From NCBI GenBank assembly GCA_041946865.1, contig JBHGBF010000035.1:1-30904 (forward strand): a stretch of DNA of 30,904 nucleotides. Direction: 5' to 3'. The DNA is from RPQK01 sp041946865 (lineage in GTDB: Bacteria > Acidobacteriota > UBA6911 > RPQK01). Of this stretch, positions 1-7,373 are shown in pieces. Made by a program: the position numbers and the translations under genes. The stretch's first letter is position 1; each line of letters opens with the position of its first letter. The notes under the pieces are model-generated. The model was not told the DNA's origin. It did no database searches and saw only the letters and a program-made list of their open reading frames with translations.

Positions 1-156
1 TGAACTCCAAAAGCGCCTGCCGCTTCGCTCGCAGAAAACTGAGCGGTTACGGACTGAGTGATTCCTGAAGCCGAAAGGCCCTTTCAACACCTCACAACCT
101 GTGGCTCGCCTCGCGTTCACGGGCGAGAACCTGAAGAACGTGTTATCTTTGTCCCG

Positions 157-609
157 ATGCCGGAGTTCAGAAGAGCACGCCTCGCGCTGCTGAAGAGAAT
201 CTTTTACGATTACCTGGCCGGCAGAGGACTGAAAAGGACCCAGCAACGCGATCTCATCCTCGATATTTTCCTGGCGGCCGAACACCATGTAAACGTGGAC
301 GATCTGATCCGGCGCGTTCGTGAGGTTGACCCCACGACCGGGTATGCGACGGTCTACCGCACGGTGAATCTGTTTCTGGAGAGCGGGATTGCGCAAGAGG
401 TCCGGCTGAGTGACAGCGTCCGGCGTATCGAGCCCTTTTACGAAGACGAGCATCACGACCACCTCATCTGTGTCAGGTGTGGAACCACGACGGAGTTCTT
501 CAGCGCTCAGCTGGAGTCCGCTCAAGGGGCAGCGGCCGCTGGCCACGGTTTCCGCCCGCTGCGTCACTCGCTCAGGATCTACGGCCTGTGCCGGAAGTGC
601 CAGGAATAA
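157..609 (+). CDS. Fur-family metalloregulatory transcriptional repressor
   Basis: A 150-residue Fur/Zur/PerR-type regulator, the usual length for the family. Residues 1-85 form the winged-helix DNA-binding domain, with the recognition-helix motif TGYATVYRTVNLF at about 61-73. Residues 86-150 form the dimerisation and metal domain. Visible ligands are the HHDH cluster at 99-102 and two CxxC pairs, C105/C108 and C145/C148, which are the structural zinc site of the family. An in-frame GTG at 58 would add 33 residues without family similarity, so I take the ATG at 157, although no good SD precedes it. It converges on the NHL-repeat gene with only 14 bases between stop codons. Which metal or peroxide it senses cannot be read from sequence. 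The subclass (Fur, Zur or PerR) is open; the family is clear. Confidence 0.9.
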   Translation: MPEFRRARLALLKRIFYDYLAGRGLKRTQQRDLILDIFLAAEHHVNVDDLIRRVREVDPTTGYATVYRTVNLFLESGIAQEVRLSDSVRRIEPFYEDEHHDHLICVRCGTTTEFFSAQLESAQGAAAAGHGFRPLRHSLRIYGLCRKCQE

Positions 610-623
610 TCCCGTCGGACCAC

Positions 624-2102
624 TTACAACTTGATGTCCAGTGTGCTCACCTGTCCGGACGACAGATCAGCCACCCGAATAGCATGGTTGTTGGTGTCCG
701 CAATAAAGAGCTTCCCGCCGCAGTAGCTGAGCCCTTCGGGCGCGTTAAAGGAGGCGCGGCCGCCGTCTTTGAAGCCTGCTATCCCGGAGCCGAATCGCGT
801 CCGTACGGTTACTCCCTCTGCCGTCGCGATTATTGATTTGATCTTGTTGTTGTAGGAGTCGGCCACGAGGAATTGCCCATCGACGAAGATGATGCCCGAA
901 GGATGCTGCAAACGCGCGGTCTCCACACCTCCGTCCTGGTCACCGACGTTGAAAGGATCGCCCCCGAGCACGGTCGTGACCTGCGGGTACACCTCAATCG
1001 ACAGGCGGCGAACGGCGTTCGCGTCGCTGTCAATGACGTACAGGTATTTGGAGTCTGAAGTGAGTCCGGTCGGCTGGGCAAAACCAGCATCCTGCCAGGA
1101 TCCATCTATCCTCCCAGGGAAACCGGTTCCGGCATAAGTTCCGATTTCCTGCGTGACCAGGTCGAACAGCCAGAGCTGGTGCAGGCCGGCCATGGTAATG
1201 AAAAGACTCCTCTCCAGCCGGCACAGGCCCCAGGGCGAGCTGAGGGAGACCTGCAGAGGCTTGCCCGGCCCAATGGCCTGCGGCTTGGTTTCCTGTTCGC
1301 CAGTCCCGGCTACCGTCGAGACAATCCGCTTACCGAGATTGCACCGTCTCAAGAGATGGTTTCCTGTATCCGCCACGTAAAGATGACCATCGTCGACCGA
1401 CAGGCCCCGCGGCCAGCTAAAGGCCGCCTGCTCAAAGGTCCCGTCCCGGCGTGCCGAGGCGCCGCTTCCGATCCGATCAACGCACTTTCCGGAAAGCTCG
1501 CATACCAGGATCCGGTGATTACCGGTGTCGGAAATGAAAAACCGTTGGGACGAGGTGTCGACCAGGACTGCCGAAGGAAAGTAGAGTGGCCGTGTGCGGC
1601 GCCGGCGGCGCCGAGCCGGCGACACCCCGCTGCCCGGAACTGCCTGCGCCCGCTCCTGCAGCAGCCTCTCTGCCTGGTGTTCCAGGAATCCCAGACTGTC
1701 GCGGCCCGAGAAGTACGAGGCAATTCGCCCAGCGTCGTCAATCAGCACGAATGTCGGCCAATCACGGACAGAGTAAGCCTTCCAGGTCTCGAAAGCGCGA
1801 TCGTTCAACAGGGGAAAGGTCAGATCGTACTGCCGGGCGATGTTCTTCAAATTACGCAGGTCACGCTCCGCGGGGAATCTCGGGCAGTGAACGCCGATCG
1901 GCACAAGCCCGGTGGGGTGTCTGCGTTGCAGCCTGCCAAGCGCCGGAAGGACGGAAAGGCATTCGATCGAGGAATAACTCCAGAAGTAAAGCAGGACAAC
2001 CTGACCCTCGAGCTCGGAAAGCAGCAGCGGACTCTCCACATTGAGCCAGCTGCTGTCGACCGGAAACGGCGGAGCCGGAGGGCGCGACGGTGATAACGGC
2101 AT
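624..2102 (-). CDS. Thioredoxin-like/NHL-repeat protein (NHLRC2-like)
   Basis: A 492-residue two-domain protein. Residues 13-150 are a thioredoxin/TlpA-like fold, with strand VVLLYFW at 35-41, the redox-site region SYSSIEC at 42-48 and the cis-proline segment RDWPTFVLID at 113-122. Residues about 175-490 hold at least five NHL repeats, recognisable by FISDTGNHRI, YVADTGNHLL, YVIDSDANAV, LVADSYNNKI and FIADTNNHAI, which would form a beta-propeller. This order matches NHLRC2. As I recall that family, it carries CCINC at the redox site; here only the last cysteine remains (C48). An upstream extension of the frame to 2270 has no family similarity. The ATG at 2102 gives an N-terminus like NHLRC2, with no signal peptide. 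A TATAAT box lies 9 bases before this ATG. Substrate and partner are unknown. Confidence 0.85.
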   Translation of the reverse strand: MPLSPSRPPAPPFPVDSSWLNVESPLLLSELEGQVVLLYFWSYSSIECLSVLPALGRLQRRHPTGLVPIGVHCPRFPAERDLRNLKNIARQYDLTFPLLNDRAFETWKAYSVRDWPTFVLIDDAGRIASYFSGRDSLGFLEHQAERLLQERAQAVPGSGVSPARRRRRRTRPLYFPSAVLVDTSSQRFFISDTGNHRILVCELSGKCVDRIGSGASARRDGTFEQAAFSWPRGLSVDDGHLYVADTGNHLLRRCNLGKRIVSTVAGTGEQETKPQAIGPGKPLQVSLSSPWGLCRLERSLFITMAGLHQLWLFDLVTQEIGTYAGTGFPGRIDGSWQDAGFAQPTGLTSDSKYLYVIDSDANAVRRLSIEVYPQVTTVLGGDPFNVGDQDGGVETARLQHPSGIIFVDGQFLVADSYNNKIKSIIATAEGVTVRTRFGSGIAGFKDGGRASFNAPEGLSYCGGKLFIADTNNHAIRVADLSSGQVSTLDIKL

Positions 2103-2111
2103 TCGCCCCCA

Positions 2112-2117
2112 ATTATA
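2112..2117 (-). promoter_or_regulatory. Perfect -10 hexamer close to the NHL-repeat gene start
   Basis: TATAAT is read on the minus strand, ending 9 bases before the ATG at 2102. If used, transcription would begin within a few bases of the start codon and the mRNA would be nearly leaderless. No good -35 hexamer is seen 16-18 bases further upstream, so this is a candidate only. Confidence 0.35.
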
Positions 2118-2632
2118 ATCTGCAAGTAGATACTGGCAGGAATGGCCGGGGAAAGAGAGGGCAAGCTGGACACCGGCCGGCTCGCCCAGCGCCGAAAGCG
2201 CTCCACTTAGCCACCGGAAAACAAAAAAAGTCCCAAGTGATATTCGAGTTGACTGAAGCTGCAGCCGCACCCAAAGCGTCCATCCAGATAACTGGTTTCA
2301 GCTTCGGGGGTAGATTCAAGATCAAGACTGTGTCGCCACAGGCTCGAACTTGCTCCTCTTCGGTCGGATCTGTTTGCTCTCGGTCTTGCGACTGGCGGCA
2401 AACTGTCGACCGAAACTGCGTTTCCTGGTGACAGCGTCCGTCTGCCGGATCATCGTTCCTCGGGGAACCTTGGTTTCTCTCCGGCGTCAGTTCAAAGTAC
2501 CAGCGAACTGGCCTTTTCTCCCCGTCGCCTCTCCTCGGTCTCGGGCTCGCGCCAGAAACCGAATCTCCTGCGACCGGGGTCGCCGTCTCAGGGGCTTTCG
2601 TGTCTCTCGTCTACCCCTTGGGACAGTTCCAA

Positions 2633-2778
2633 GTATACACACGATTCGAGGCGAACCAAGAACGATTTCGGGCATTTCAGGCGCACAAAACGGGTGCAGT
2701 CGGCAGGGAGCGGAGCTTTCCTAGTAGCAGAGAACAAATGGGATCGGTAATCCACAAGTTTTGCACACTTTTCCCACA
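2633..2778 (+). other. Cluster of DnaA-box-like 9-mers
   Basis: Four same-strand 9-mers resemble the DnaA box TTATNCACA: GTATACACA at 2633-2641 (one mismatch), TAATCCACA at 2748-2756 (one mismatch), TTTTGCACA at 2759-2767 (one mismatch) and TTTCCCACA at 2770-2778 (two mismatches). The last three are packed in 31 bases, upstream of no gene but inside a 930-base gap. Neither dnaA, dnaN, rpmH nor other usual origin neighbours are present. This may be a DnaA titration or regulatory site, a minor origin signal, or chance. Confidence 0.25.
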
Positions 2779-3035
2779 GAGGCGTTTTTCAAGCTAGCGC
2801 AGCAAGCGGCGGCGAGCAGGCGTAACTGTTCTAAAGGCCGGTTTGGCCGTTTTGGAAGTCTAGAGAGGCCCGGCCGGACGGATTGAAACGCCGGGTAACG
2901 AAGTTTGGGCCGGCGTGGGAAAAATTGTTTGCCGGCATCCATTTACAGATTCACGGTAAGGGCTGACGGGAAACCGCTGGACGGAATTCGGCGGGCCATT
3001 CCTCTGTCTGACATTGCCAACGCAGGGGGGGCGCC

Positions 3036-4007
3036 TCAGTCTTCGAGACTTTTCAGGTACTCGACTTGATTCCTGGCCGGATAGACTCGGGCAATAAACT
3101 CCCGCCGGCACTCCCGACACAAACAAAAGACGTCGACGAACTCGCCTGTTCGATTGCGCTTGATCTCGGATTTGCCCCTTTCCTCGACGGAGATCGACCC
3201 GCACTTCTCGCATTGCAGGCGCCCAACCTGGACGACGATTTCGTCGGCTCGTCTGCGAGACTGCTCGAAGTCGAGCCGCGCCTTGTGGACTTCGGTGCGG
3301 AAATCAGGCCCGGTGATCTGGATGATCTCGGCCATCTCCATGATCCTTGACAGCAGCCGATGCCCGATTCTCTCCGAAAGCGTCTGCTCGGCGGTCACCC
3401 CTCGTTTGGCAGGTTGCAAACGCAAGGGCCAGTTGGTGGAGAAGATGGTCTGTTTCTGAAAGGTGTAGCGATGGTTGAGCAAGGTCCTGATCGTCTCCAT
3501 GGCCCATTCGGTCGGCCTTCCCGTGCCCAGGTCATCCCAGACGAGCAGGTCGACTTTCATCAGCGGCAGGAGAACCTCCCTCTCGGTTTCGGCCGAATCG
3601 GGGCCGTACGAGTACTGGAGACGGCGCAGGAACTCGGTTTCGTCGATGAATTTGCCCGCTACTCGCTTTTCCAGGATGAGCTTTTTGAGGATTGCGACCG
3701 AGAGGTGAGTCTTTCCCACGCCCGGCGGGCCGACCAGCAGCAGCCCTCGGGGAACATCGGGAAACGCTTCCACATACTCCACGGCTCTTTTGAGCGCCTC
3801 TTCCTGGCTGCGTCCCTGGGGACAATAGATATCAAGCCCGCGGTCGTAGTATCGGGGCGGAATCCCGGCCTCCTTGATGAGCCGGTTGGTGGTCCGGGTC
3901 TTCCGGCAGTCAGGACACGGGACAACAGCTTCCGTTTTCTCGCTCTGGCTGACGATCCAGCCAGAATCCCGGCAGGACGCGCAGGTGTAAGGGCCCGGCG
4001 TACTCAT
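3036..4007 (-). CDS. DnaC/IstB-like AAA+ ATPase with N- and C-terminal zinc-finger motifs
   Basis: A 323-residue ATPase of the DnaC/DnaI/IstB helicase-loader type. The N-terminus has a zinc-finger pattern C9-x2-C12 and C31-x2-C34, as in DnaI-like loaders. Walker A is GPPGVGKT at 93-100, Walker B is DLLVWDD at 153-159, the sensor motif is STNW at 190-193, and SERIGHRLLSR at 211-221 holds likely arginine-finger residues. Unusually, after the ATPase core there is a charged helix (about 238-262) and a second zinc ribbon: C266-x2-C269, then C295, C297 and C300. Its ATG overlaps the stop of the adenosyltransferase gene by four bases (ATGA), so translation is probably coupled. No transposase accompanies it, which argues against an IstB of an insertion sequence. 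A role as replicative helicase loader is plausible but inferred. Confidence 0.85.
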   Translation of the reverse strand: MSTPGPYTCASCRDSGWIVSQSEKTEAVVPCPDCRKTRTTNRLIKEAGIPPRYYDRGLDIYCPQGRSQEEALKRAVEYVEAFPDVPRGLLLVGPPGVGKTHLSVAILKKLILEKRVAGKFIDETEFLRRLQYSYGPDSAETEREVLLPLMKVDLLVWDDLGTGRPTEWAMETIRTLLNHRYTFQKQTIFSTNWPLRLQPAKRGVTAEQTLSERIGHRLLSRIMEMAEIIQITGPDFRTEVHKARLDFEQSRRRADEIVVQVGRLQCEKCGSISVEERGKSEIKRNRTGEFVDVFCLCRECRREFIARVYPARNQVEYLKSLED

Positions 4008-4546
4008 GGTTTCCCCCTCCAGATCTCCTCGGTACCCCCGGTTTTCGTATTTTCAAAGCGAGCGAGCACAAAAAGAAGGTCAGACAGACGATTCAGGTAT
4101 ATCAGCAGCTCAGGATTGATCCTGGGGTCACTCTTCATGGCTCGCACGACGAGCCGTTCGGCGCGTCGACACACGGAGCGAGCCAGATGCAGCCGCGCGG
4201 CCCCGGGCGAGCCCCCTGGCAGGATGAAGTGCCGCAGCTCGGGCAGATCTTTCTGATAATCGTCGATCCAGGCCTCGAGCCGCTCCCAGTCTGACCGCTG
4301 GATTCGAAGGCCGCTGTTCGGGGAGACGTTGGCGAGATCAGCACCGACGATGAACAGGTCGTTCTGAAGCGACTTGACCGTGCTCTTGACTTTTGGGGAA
4401 GCCAGGACCAGGGCCGCGACGCCAAGGACACAGTTCGTCTCGTCGACAGTGCCGTAGGCCTCGATGCGCGGCGAGTCTTTATCGACCTGGCTTTCACCGA
4501 GCAGCCCGGTCTTTCCCTTGTCTCCTTTGCGGGTATAAATCTTCAT
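4004..4546 (-). CDS. pduO: PduO-type cob(I)alamin adenosyltransferase
   Basis: A 180-residue corrinoid adenosyltransferase of the PduO/MMAB family, which transfers the adenosyl group of ATP to cob(I)alamin to make coenzyme B12. The ATP-binding N-terminal motif YTRKGDKGKTGLLG is at 4-17, SPRIEAYGTVDETN at 25-38, and the helical signature FILPGGSPGAARLHLARSVCRRAER spans about 107-131, followed by YLNRLSDLLFVLAR at 150-163. Length and motif order are normal for the family. It is the first gene of a pair, with the DnaC-like ATPase starting inside its stop codon; no functional reason for that pairing is evident. A small inverted repeat lies just upstream at 4555-4578. No B12-dependent enzyme or cobalamin riboswitch is visible in the window. 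Confidence 0.93.
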   Translation of the reverse strand: MKIYTRKGDKGKTGLLGESQVDKDSPRIEAYGTVDETNCVLGVAALVLASPKVKSTVKSLQNDLFIVGADLANVSPNSGLRIQRSDWERLEAWIDDYQKDLPELRHFILPGGSPGAARLHLARSVCRRAERLVVRAMKSDPRINPELLIYLNRLSDLLFVLARFENTKTGGTEEIWRGKP

Positions 4547-4554
4547 ACGAGTCG

Positions 4555-4578
4555 GTTCACGATAGCATGAACGTGAAC
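4555..4578. promoter_or_regulatory. Perfect 7-bp inverted repeat before the adenosyltransferase gene
   Basis: GTTCACG at 4555-4561 pairs with CGTGAAC at 4572-4578 across a 10-base loop, 8 bases upstream of the start codon at 4546. It could be an operator or a 5'-leader hairpin; it is also adjacent to the repeat element at 4593-4660. Confidence 0.35.
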
Positions 4579-4592
4579 GAAGCGGACCGGCT

Positions 4593-4660
4593 AATCATCC
4601 ACGAATTCACCCGAACCGAAGCGGCGCTGGTTCGGGTTGCTTCGGGTCGGTTCGTGGGTT
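4593..4660. repeat. Inverted repeat with 10-bp periodicity between hemQ and pduO
   Basis: Left arm about 4598-4622, right arm about 4629-4660. Within each arm the core (cacga / cccga, and on the right ttcggg / ttcgtg) recurs every 10 bases. The right arm pairs with the left through TTCGGGT and TTCGTGG blocks in the same spacing. It begins about 15 bases after the hemQ stop. Sequence and period resemble the larger element at 11305-11413. Confidence 0.5.
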
Positions 4661-4674
4661 AAATCCTGGGGGAG

Positions 4675-5484
4675 CTACAGCCGCAACCGATCAAACAGAG
4701 CGGCGGGATCCAGCCGGATGCCGACTAGAAAATCCCCAAATTCGGCATACCGGGCGCTGACTTCATCAAAGCGCATGTCGTAGACAACCTTTTTCAGATA
4801 GAAGGGGTCGTCGGCAAAGAGCGTGACGCCCCATTCCCACTGGTCGAGCCCCACTGCGCCGGTGACCAGCTGTTTCACTTTCCCGGCGAACCTCCGCCCG
4901 GTGATCAGGTGGCCGCTCATCAGTTTCTTCCGGGTGTCGAAATCGAGCGAGTACCAGTTGTACTCGCCGCTTCGTGTCTTGTTCATCGGGTAAAAGCACA
5001 TCACCTTGTGCTCGGGCAGCTGGGGGTACAACCGCTCATTGATATAGAAGCGCATCCTCTCCCGGTAGGCTTCCATCTTCTTCTGGTATTCCGGGCTCTC
5101 GGGTGTCAGTCCCTCTTTTTCGCGCAGCGTGCGGTCGTAGTCCTTTTCCTGAGTCATGTACTCGGAGACTTCCGACAGAGAGAAAAAGGAGTAGACGGGC
5201 TGGATGGCGCCCGGTACAAAGGAGCGCAAGACCCCGTTTTCCACCTGGTTGAGATGATGGAGCTCCGGATCGACGAACATGATGCCGAAATCGGCTTTGT
5301 GGCCGACGATCGCATAGCAATTCGCCTGACAGTTTTCCCCACGTCTGAAGGTCTGGAGCAGCTCCTCGAGATTTGCGCGGCATTCCAGCTGCTGTGAAGC
5401 GGGCAAGGTAGCCCAGAGCCGGCGGTCAACCTGATAGAAGGCATGAAGGACAAACCAGCCTTCTTCTGCTTGAATGGGTGCCAT
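4675..5484 (-). CDS. hemQ: Coproheme decarboxylase (HemQ/ChdC)
   Basis: A 269-residue chlorite-dismutase-fold protein of the HemQ branch, which converts coproheme III to heme b in the coproporphyrin-dependent pathway, in the cytoplasm. Diagnostic C-terminal segments are CFYPMNKTRSGEYNWY at 163-178, holding the tyrosine (Y165) expected at the catalytic position. H192 in SGHLITGR is the expected axial histidine. QWEWGVTLFADDP is at 215-227 and MRFDEVSARYAEFG at 237-250. The open frame extends to 5574, but similarity starts at MAPIQAEEGWFVLHAFY, so I use the ATG at 5484. The SD there is weak. No other heme gene is adjacent; it is followed by pduO on the same strand 129 bases downstream. Presence of HemQ implies the coproporphyrin route in this organism. 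Confidence 0.93.
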   Translation of the reverse strand: MAPIQAEEGWFVLHAFYQVDRRLWATLPASQQLECRANLEELLQTFRRGENCQANCYAIVGHKADFGIMFVDPELHHLNQVENGVLRSFVPGAIQPVYSFFSLSEVSEYMTQEKDYDRTLREKEGLTPESPEYQKKMEAYRERMRFYINERLYPQLPEHKVMCFYPMNKTRSGEYNWYSLDFDTRKKLMSGHLITGRRFAGKVKQLVTGAVGLDQWEWGVTLFADDPFYLKKVVYDMRFDEVSARYAEFGDFLVGIRLDPAALFDRLRL

Positions 5485-5595
5485 GTTCTTCAAATATAGA
5501 CAATCGGTGCTTACTGCATCAACCGCGTCAATGAGTTGACGATGAATTGACCGAGACCGTGTGTTATTCTCCAACGATCAGGAGGAGAAATACGT

Positions 5596-6597
5596 ATGGC
5601 ACGACCTGTGACCCTGTTTACCGGACAATGGGCGGATCTGAGCTTCGAAACCATTTGCGCGAAGGCGAAGCAGTTCGGCTATGACGGCCTTGAACTGGCC
5701 TGCTGGGGTGATCACTTCGACGTGACCAAGGCCCTGGAAGACGCGAGCTATTGCCAGGGACGCTGGGACGTTCTGAACAAGCACGGTTTGAAGTGTTTTG
5801 CGATCAGCAATCATCTGGTAGGGCAGGCAGTCTGCGACAACATCGATTTACGTCACAAGTCGATCCTTCCCCCTCATGTATGGGGAGACGGGAATCCGGA
5901 AGGAGTCAAGCAGCGTGCGGCCGAGGAAATGAAGAAAGCCGCTCGGGCGGCCGCTCGCTTCGGCGTAAAGATCGTGAACGGCTTCACGGGCAGCAGCATC
6001 TGGCCGTTGCTTTACTCGTTCCCGCCGGTCGATCCCAAGACCATCGCGGCCGGATTCCAGGATTTTGCCGATCGCTGGGCCCCGATCATGGACGTCTTTG
6101 CGGAGGTAGGTGTGCGCTTCGGGCTGGAAGTCCATCCAACCGAGATCGCCTTCGATATCTCTACCGCACAGCGGGCGCTCGACGCCATCAAGAATCACAA
6201 GTCCTTCGGTTTCAACTTTGACCCGAGTCACCTCGGTTATCAGGGGGTCGATTATGTCGCCTTTATCCGGACTTTCGGCAACCGCATCGTGCACACGCAC
6301 ATGAAGGACGTGTGGTGGTCTGACATCCCGACGCGCGCCGGCGTGTTCGGCGGCCACCTGGATTTCGGGCACGCGGACCGCTACTGGGATTTCCGCTCCC
6401 TGGGACGGGGAAAGATCAAATTCGAAGAGGTGATTCGAACTCTCAATGCCGTCGGCTACGAGGGACCGCTGTCGGTCGAATGGGAGGACGCCAAGATGGA
6501 CCGCGAGGCCGGCGCCGCTGAAGCCGCCGGATTTGTGCGCCGCATCGATTTCAAGCCTTCTGCGGTGGCCTTCGACGCGGCGTTCGCCAGGGGGTAG
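5596..6597 (+). CDS. Sugar phosphate isomerase/epimerase, xylose-isomerase-like TIM barrel
   Basis: A 333-residue protein of the AP endonuclease 2/xylose-isomerase-like TIM-barrel family. Likely metal ligands are in LEVHPTEIAFD (about 176-186), NFDPSHLGYQG (about 211-221), HTHMKD (about 236-241) and SVEWED near 295. The N-terminal KQFGYDGLELACWGDHF motif is typical of inositol- or sugar-related isomerases. The start is secured by a strong SD (GGAGGAG at 5581-5587, 8 bases before the ATG). It is transcribed alone, divergently from hemQ and convergent with yjbQ. The substrate cannot be named from the sequence, since members act on keto-inositols, tagatose-type sugars and others. Length is a little above the usual 280-300 residues because of the C-terminal tail. 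Confidence 0.85.
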   Translation: MARPVTLFTGQWADLSFETICAKAKQFGYDGLELACWGDHFDVTKALEDASYCQGRWDVLNKHGLKCFAISNHLVGQAVCDNIDLRHKSILPPHVWGDGNPEGVKQRAAEEMKKAARAAARFGVKIVNGFTGSSIWPLLYSFPPVDPKTIAAGFQDFADRWAPIMDVFAEVGVRFGLEVHPTEIAFDISTAQRALDAIKNHKSFGFNFDPSHLGYQGVDYVAFIRTFGNRIVHTHMKDVWWSDIPTRAGVFGGHLDFGHADRYWDFRSLGRGKIKFEEVIRTLNAVGYEGPLSVEWEDAKMDREAGAAEAAGFVRRIDFKPSAVAFDAAFARG

Positions 6598-6745
6598 TCC
6601 GAGCGTTCCGGAGCCACAAGCGCGCCGTTCTTGGCGGAGCGTCCCGGCCGGAGCGGTTAACAAGCCAAAGCCGAAGTCCGTGATAACCGCACCGGCTGGG
6701 GTCGGCTTTCCCGGAACGAGAGGAGTGGTCCGTGGCGGAAATCGG

Positions 6746-6768
6746 TTGACCTTCCAAAGGTCCGTCAA
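6746..6768. terminator. Imperfect palindrome between convergent genes
   Basis: GACCTT at 6748-6753 pairs with AAGGTC at 6757-6762 around a 3-base loop, and TTGAC at 6746-6750 can alternatively pair with GTCAA at 6764-6768. It lies between the isomerase and yjbQ stop codons, 19 bases from the latter. No T-run follows, so function as a terminator is only suggested by position. Confidence 0.3.
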
Positions 6769-6786
6769 GACCGAGAACCGGCCGGG

Positions 6787-7200
6787 TTAGCCTTCTATCA
6801 CCTGCACCCAGACGTGGCGGGTGCGAGGCCCGTCAAACTCACAGAAGAAAACACCCTGCCAGGTTCCCAGCTGCAGCCGGCCGTCTCTGACCGGGATCAG
6901 GACCGAAGCTCCAACCACGCTGGACAGAAAGTGCGCCGGAGAGTTGCCCTCGACGTGCTCGAAGGGCACAGACGGCACCAGTTTCGCGAAAGCCCGTTCG
7001 AGATCGAGACGGACGTCGGGATCCGCATGTTCGTTGATCACCAGCCCTGCCGTGGTGTGCGGGCAGTAGACGAGGCAGAAACCTTCCTTGGCGCCGGCCG
7101 CCGCCACGGCTCGGTCGATGTCCCTGGTGATTTCCCGTAACTCCACGTGACGGCCGGTACTGACCTGAATTTGCTGTTTCATGGTAGTCGACACCATCAT
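6787..7200 (-). CDS. YjbQ/UPF0047 family protein
   Basis: A 137-residue member of the YjbQ (UPF0047, secondary thiamine-phosphate synthase-like) family. Visible family motifs are FCLVYCPHTTAGLVINEHADPDV (about 41-63), the segment FEHVEGNSPAHFLSSVVGASV (about 80-100), QLGTWQGVFFCEFDGPR (about 110-126) and the C-terminal VWVQVIEG. The conserved His residues in CPHTTAG, NEHAD and NSPAHF match the metal-site pattern of the fold. Two tandem ATGs begin at 7200 and 7197. An SD (GGAG, seven bases before 7200) supports the first; an internal ATG at 7182 lacks one. The physiological role is uncertain: weak thiamine-phosphate synthase activity is reported for the family, and no thiamine gene is nearby. 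Confidence 0.9.
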   Translation of the reverse strand: MMVSTTMKQQIQVSTGRHVELREITRDIDRAVAAAGAKEGFCLVYCPHTTAGLVINEHADPDVRLDLERAFAKLVPSVPFEHVEGNSPAHFLSSVVGASVLIPVRDGRLQLGTWQGVFFCEFDGPRTRHVWVQVIEG

Positions 7201-7326
7201 AGGCGATCTCCATTAAAGCCGCCACTTACCGCCAGAATCCCGGTCGAGCCGGGTCGCGTCGAGATTGAAGTCCGACGACGGCAGGAATAGAATCCGAAGC
7301 AGGTGAGTCGGCAATCAATCAAATGT

Positions 7327-7348
7327 CCGTCCGAGCTGACTCGGACGG
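7327..7348 (+). promoter_or_regulatory. Perfect 9-bp hairpin in the leader of the dCache gene
   Basis: CCGTCCGAG at 7327-7335 pairs exactly with CTCGGACGG at 7340-7348 around the tetraloop CTGA. It ends 16 bases before the SD (AAGGAGG) of the gene starting at 7374. It could be an operator dyad or an mRNA leader hairpin. A T-run is absent, so simple termination is unlikely. Confidence 0.4.
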
Positions 7349-7373
7349 CGTCTGGCAACAGCGAAGGAGGGTT

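Larger units (their letters stand above)
2103..3035. other. Long gene-free intergenic region
   Basis: About 930 bases separate the starts of the NHL-repeat gene and the 3' end of the DnaC-like gene. Open frames of 60-125 codons exist on both strands. Their translations are rich in Arg, Ser and Cys, have no recognisable domain and lack SD sequences, so I treat them as chance frames. I see no tRNA, SRP RNA, tmRNA or riboswitch signature. The only structure that stands out is a cluster of DnaA-box-like 9-mers near 2633-2778. Confidence 0.5.

Noticed and set aside
1..156. N-terminal extension of the Fur-family protein from the GTG at 58
   Set aside because: The extra 33 residues have no family similarity and the protein from 157 already has the normal length.
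1179..2093. 304-codon plus-strand frame opposite the NHL-repeat gene
   Set aside because: Antisense shadow in a GC-rich gene; no SD and no recognisable domain, while the minus frame shows clear thioredoxin and NHL motifs.
2350..2724. 124-codon frame in the large intergenic gap
   Set aside because: Arg/Ser/Cys-rich chance-like composition, no SD and no motif.
3036..4007. IstB transposition helper of an insertion sequence
   Set aside because: No IstA transposase, no terminal inverted repeats, and extra zinc motifs unlike IstB; a helicase-loader-type ATPase fits better.
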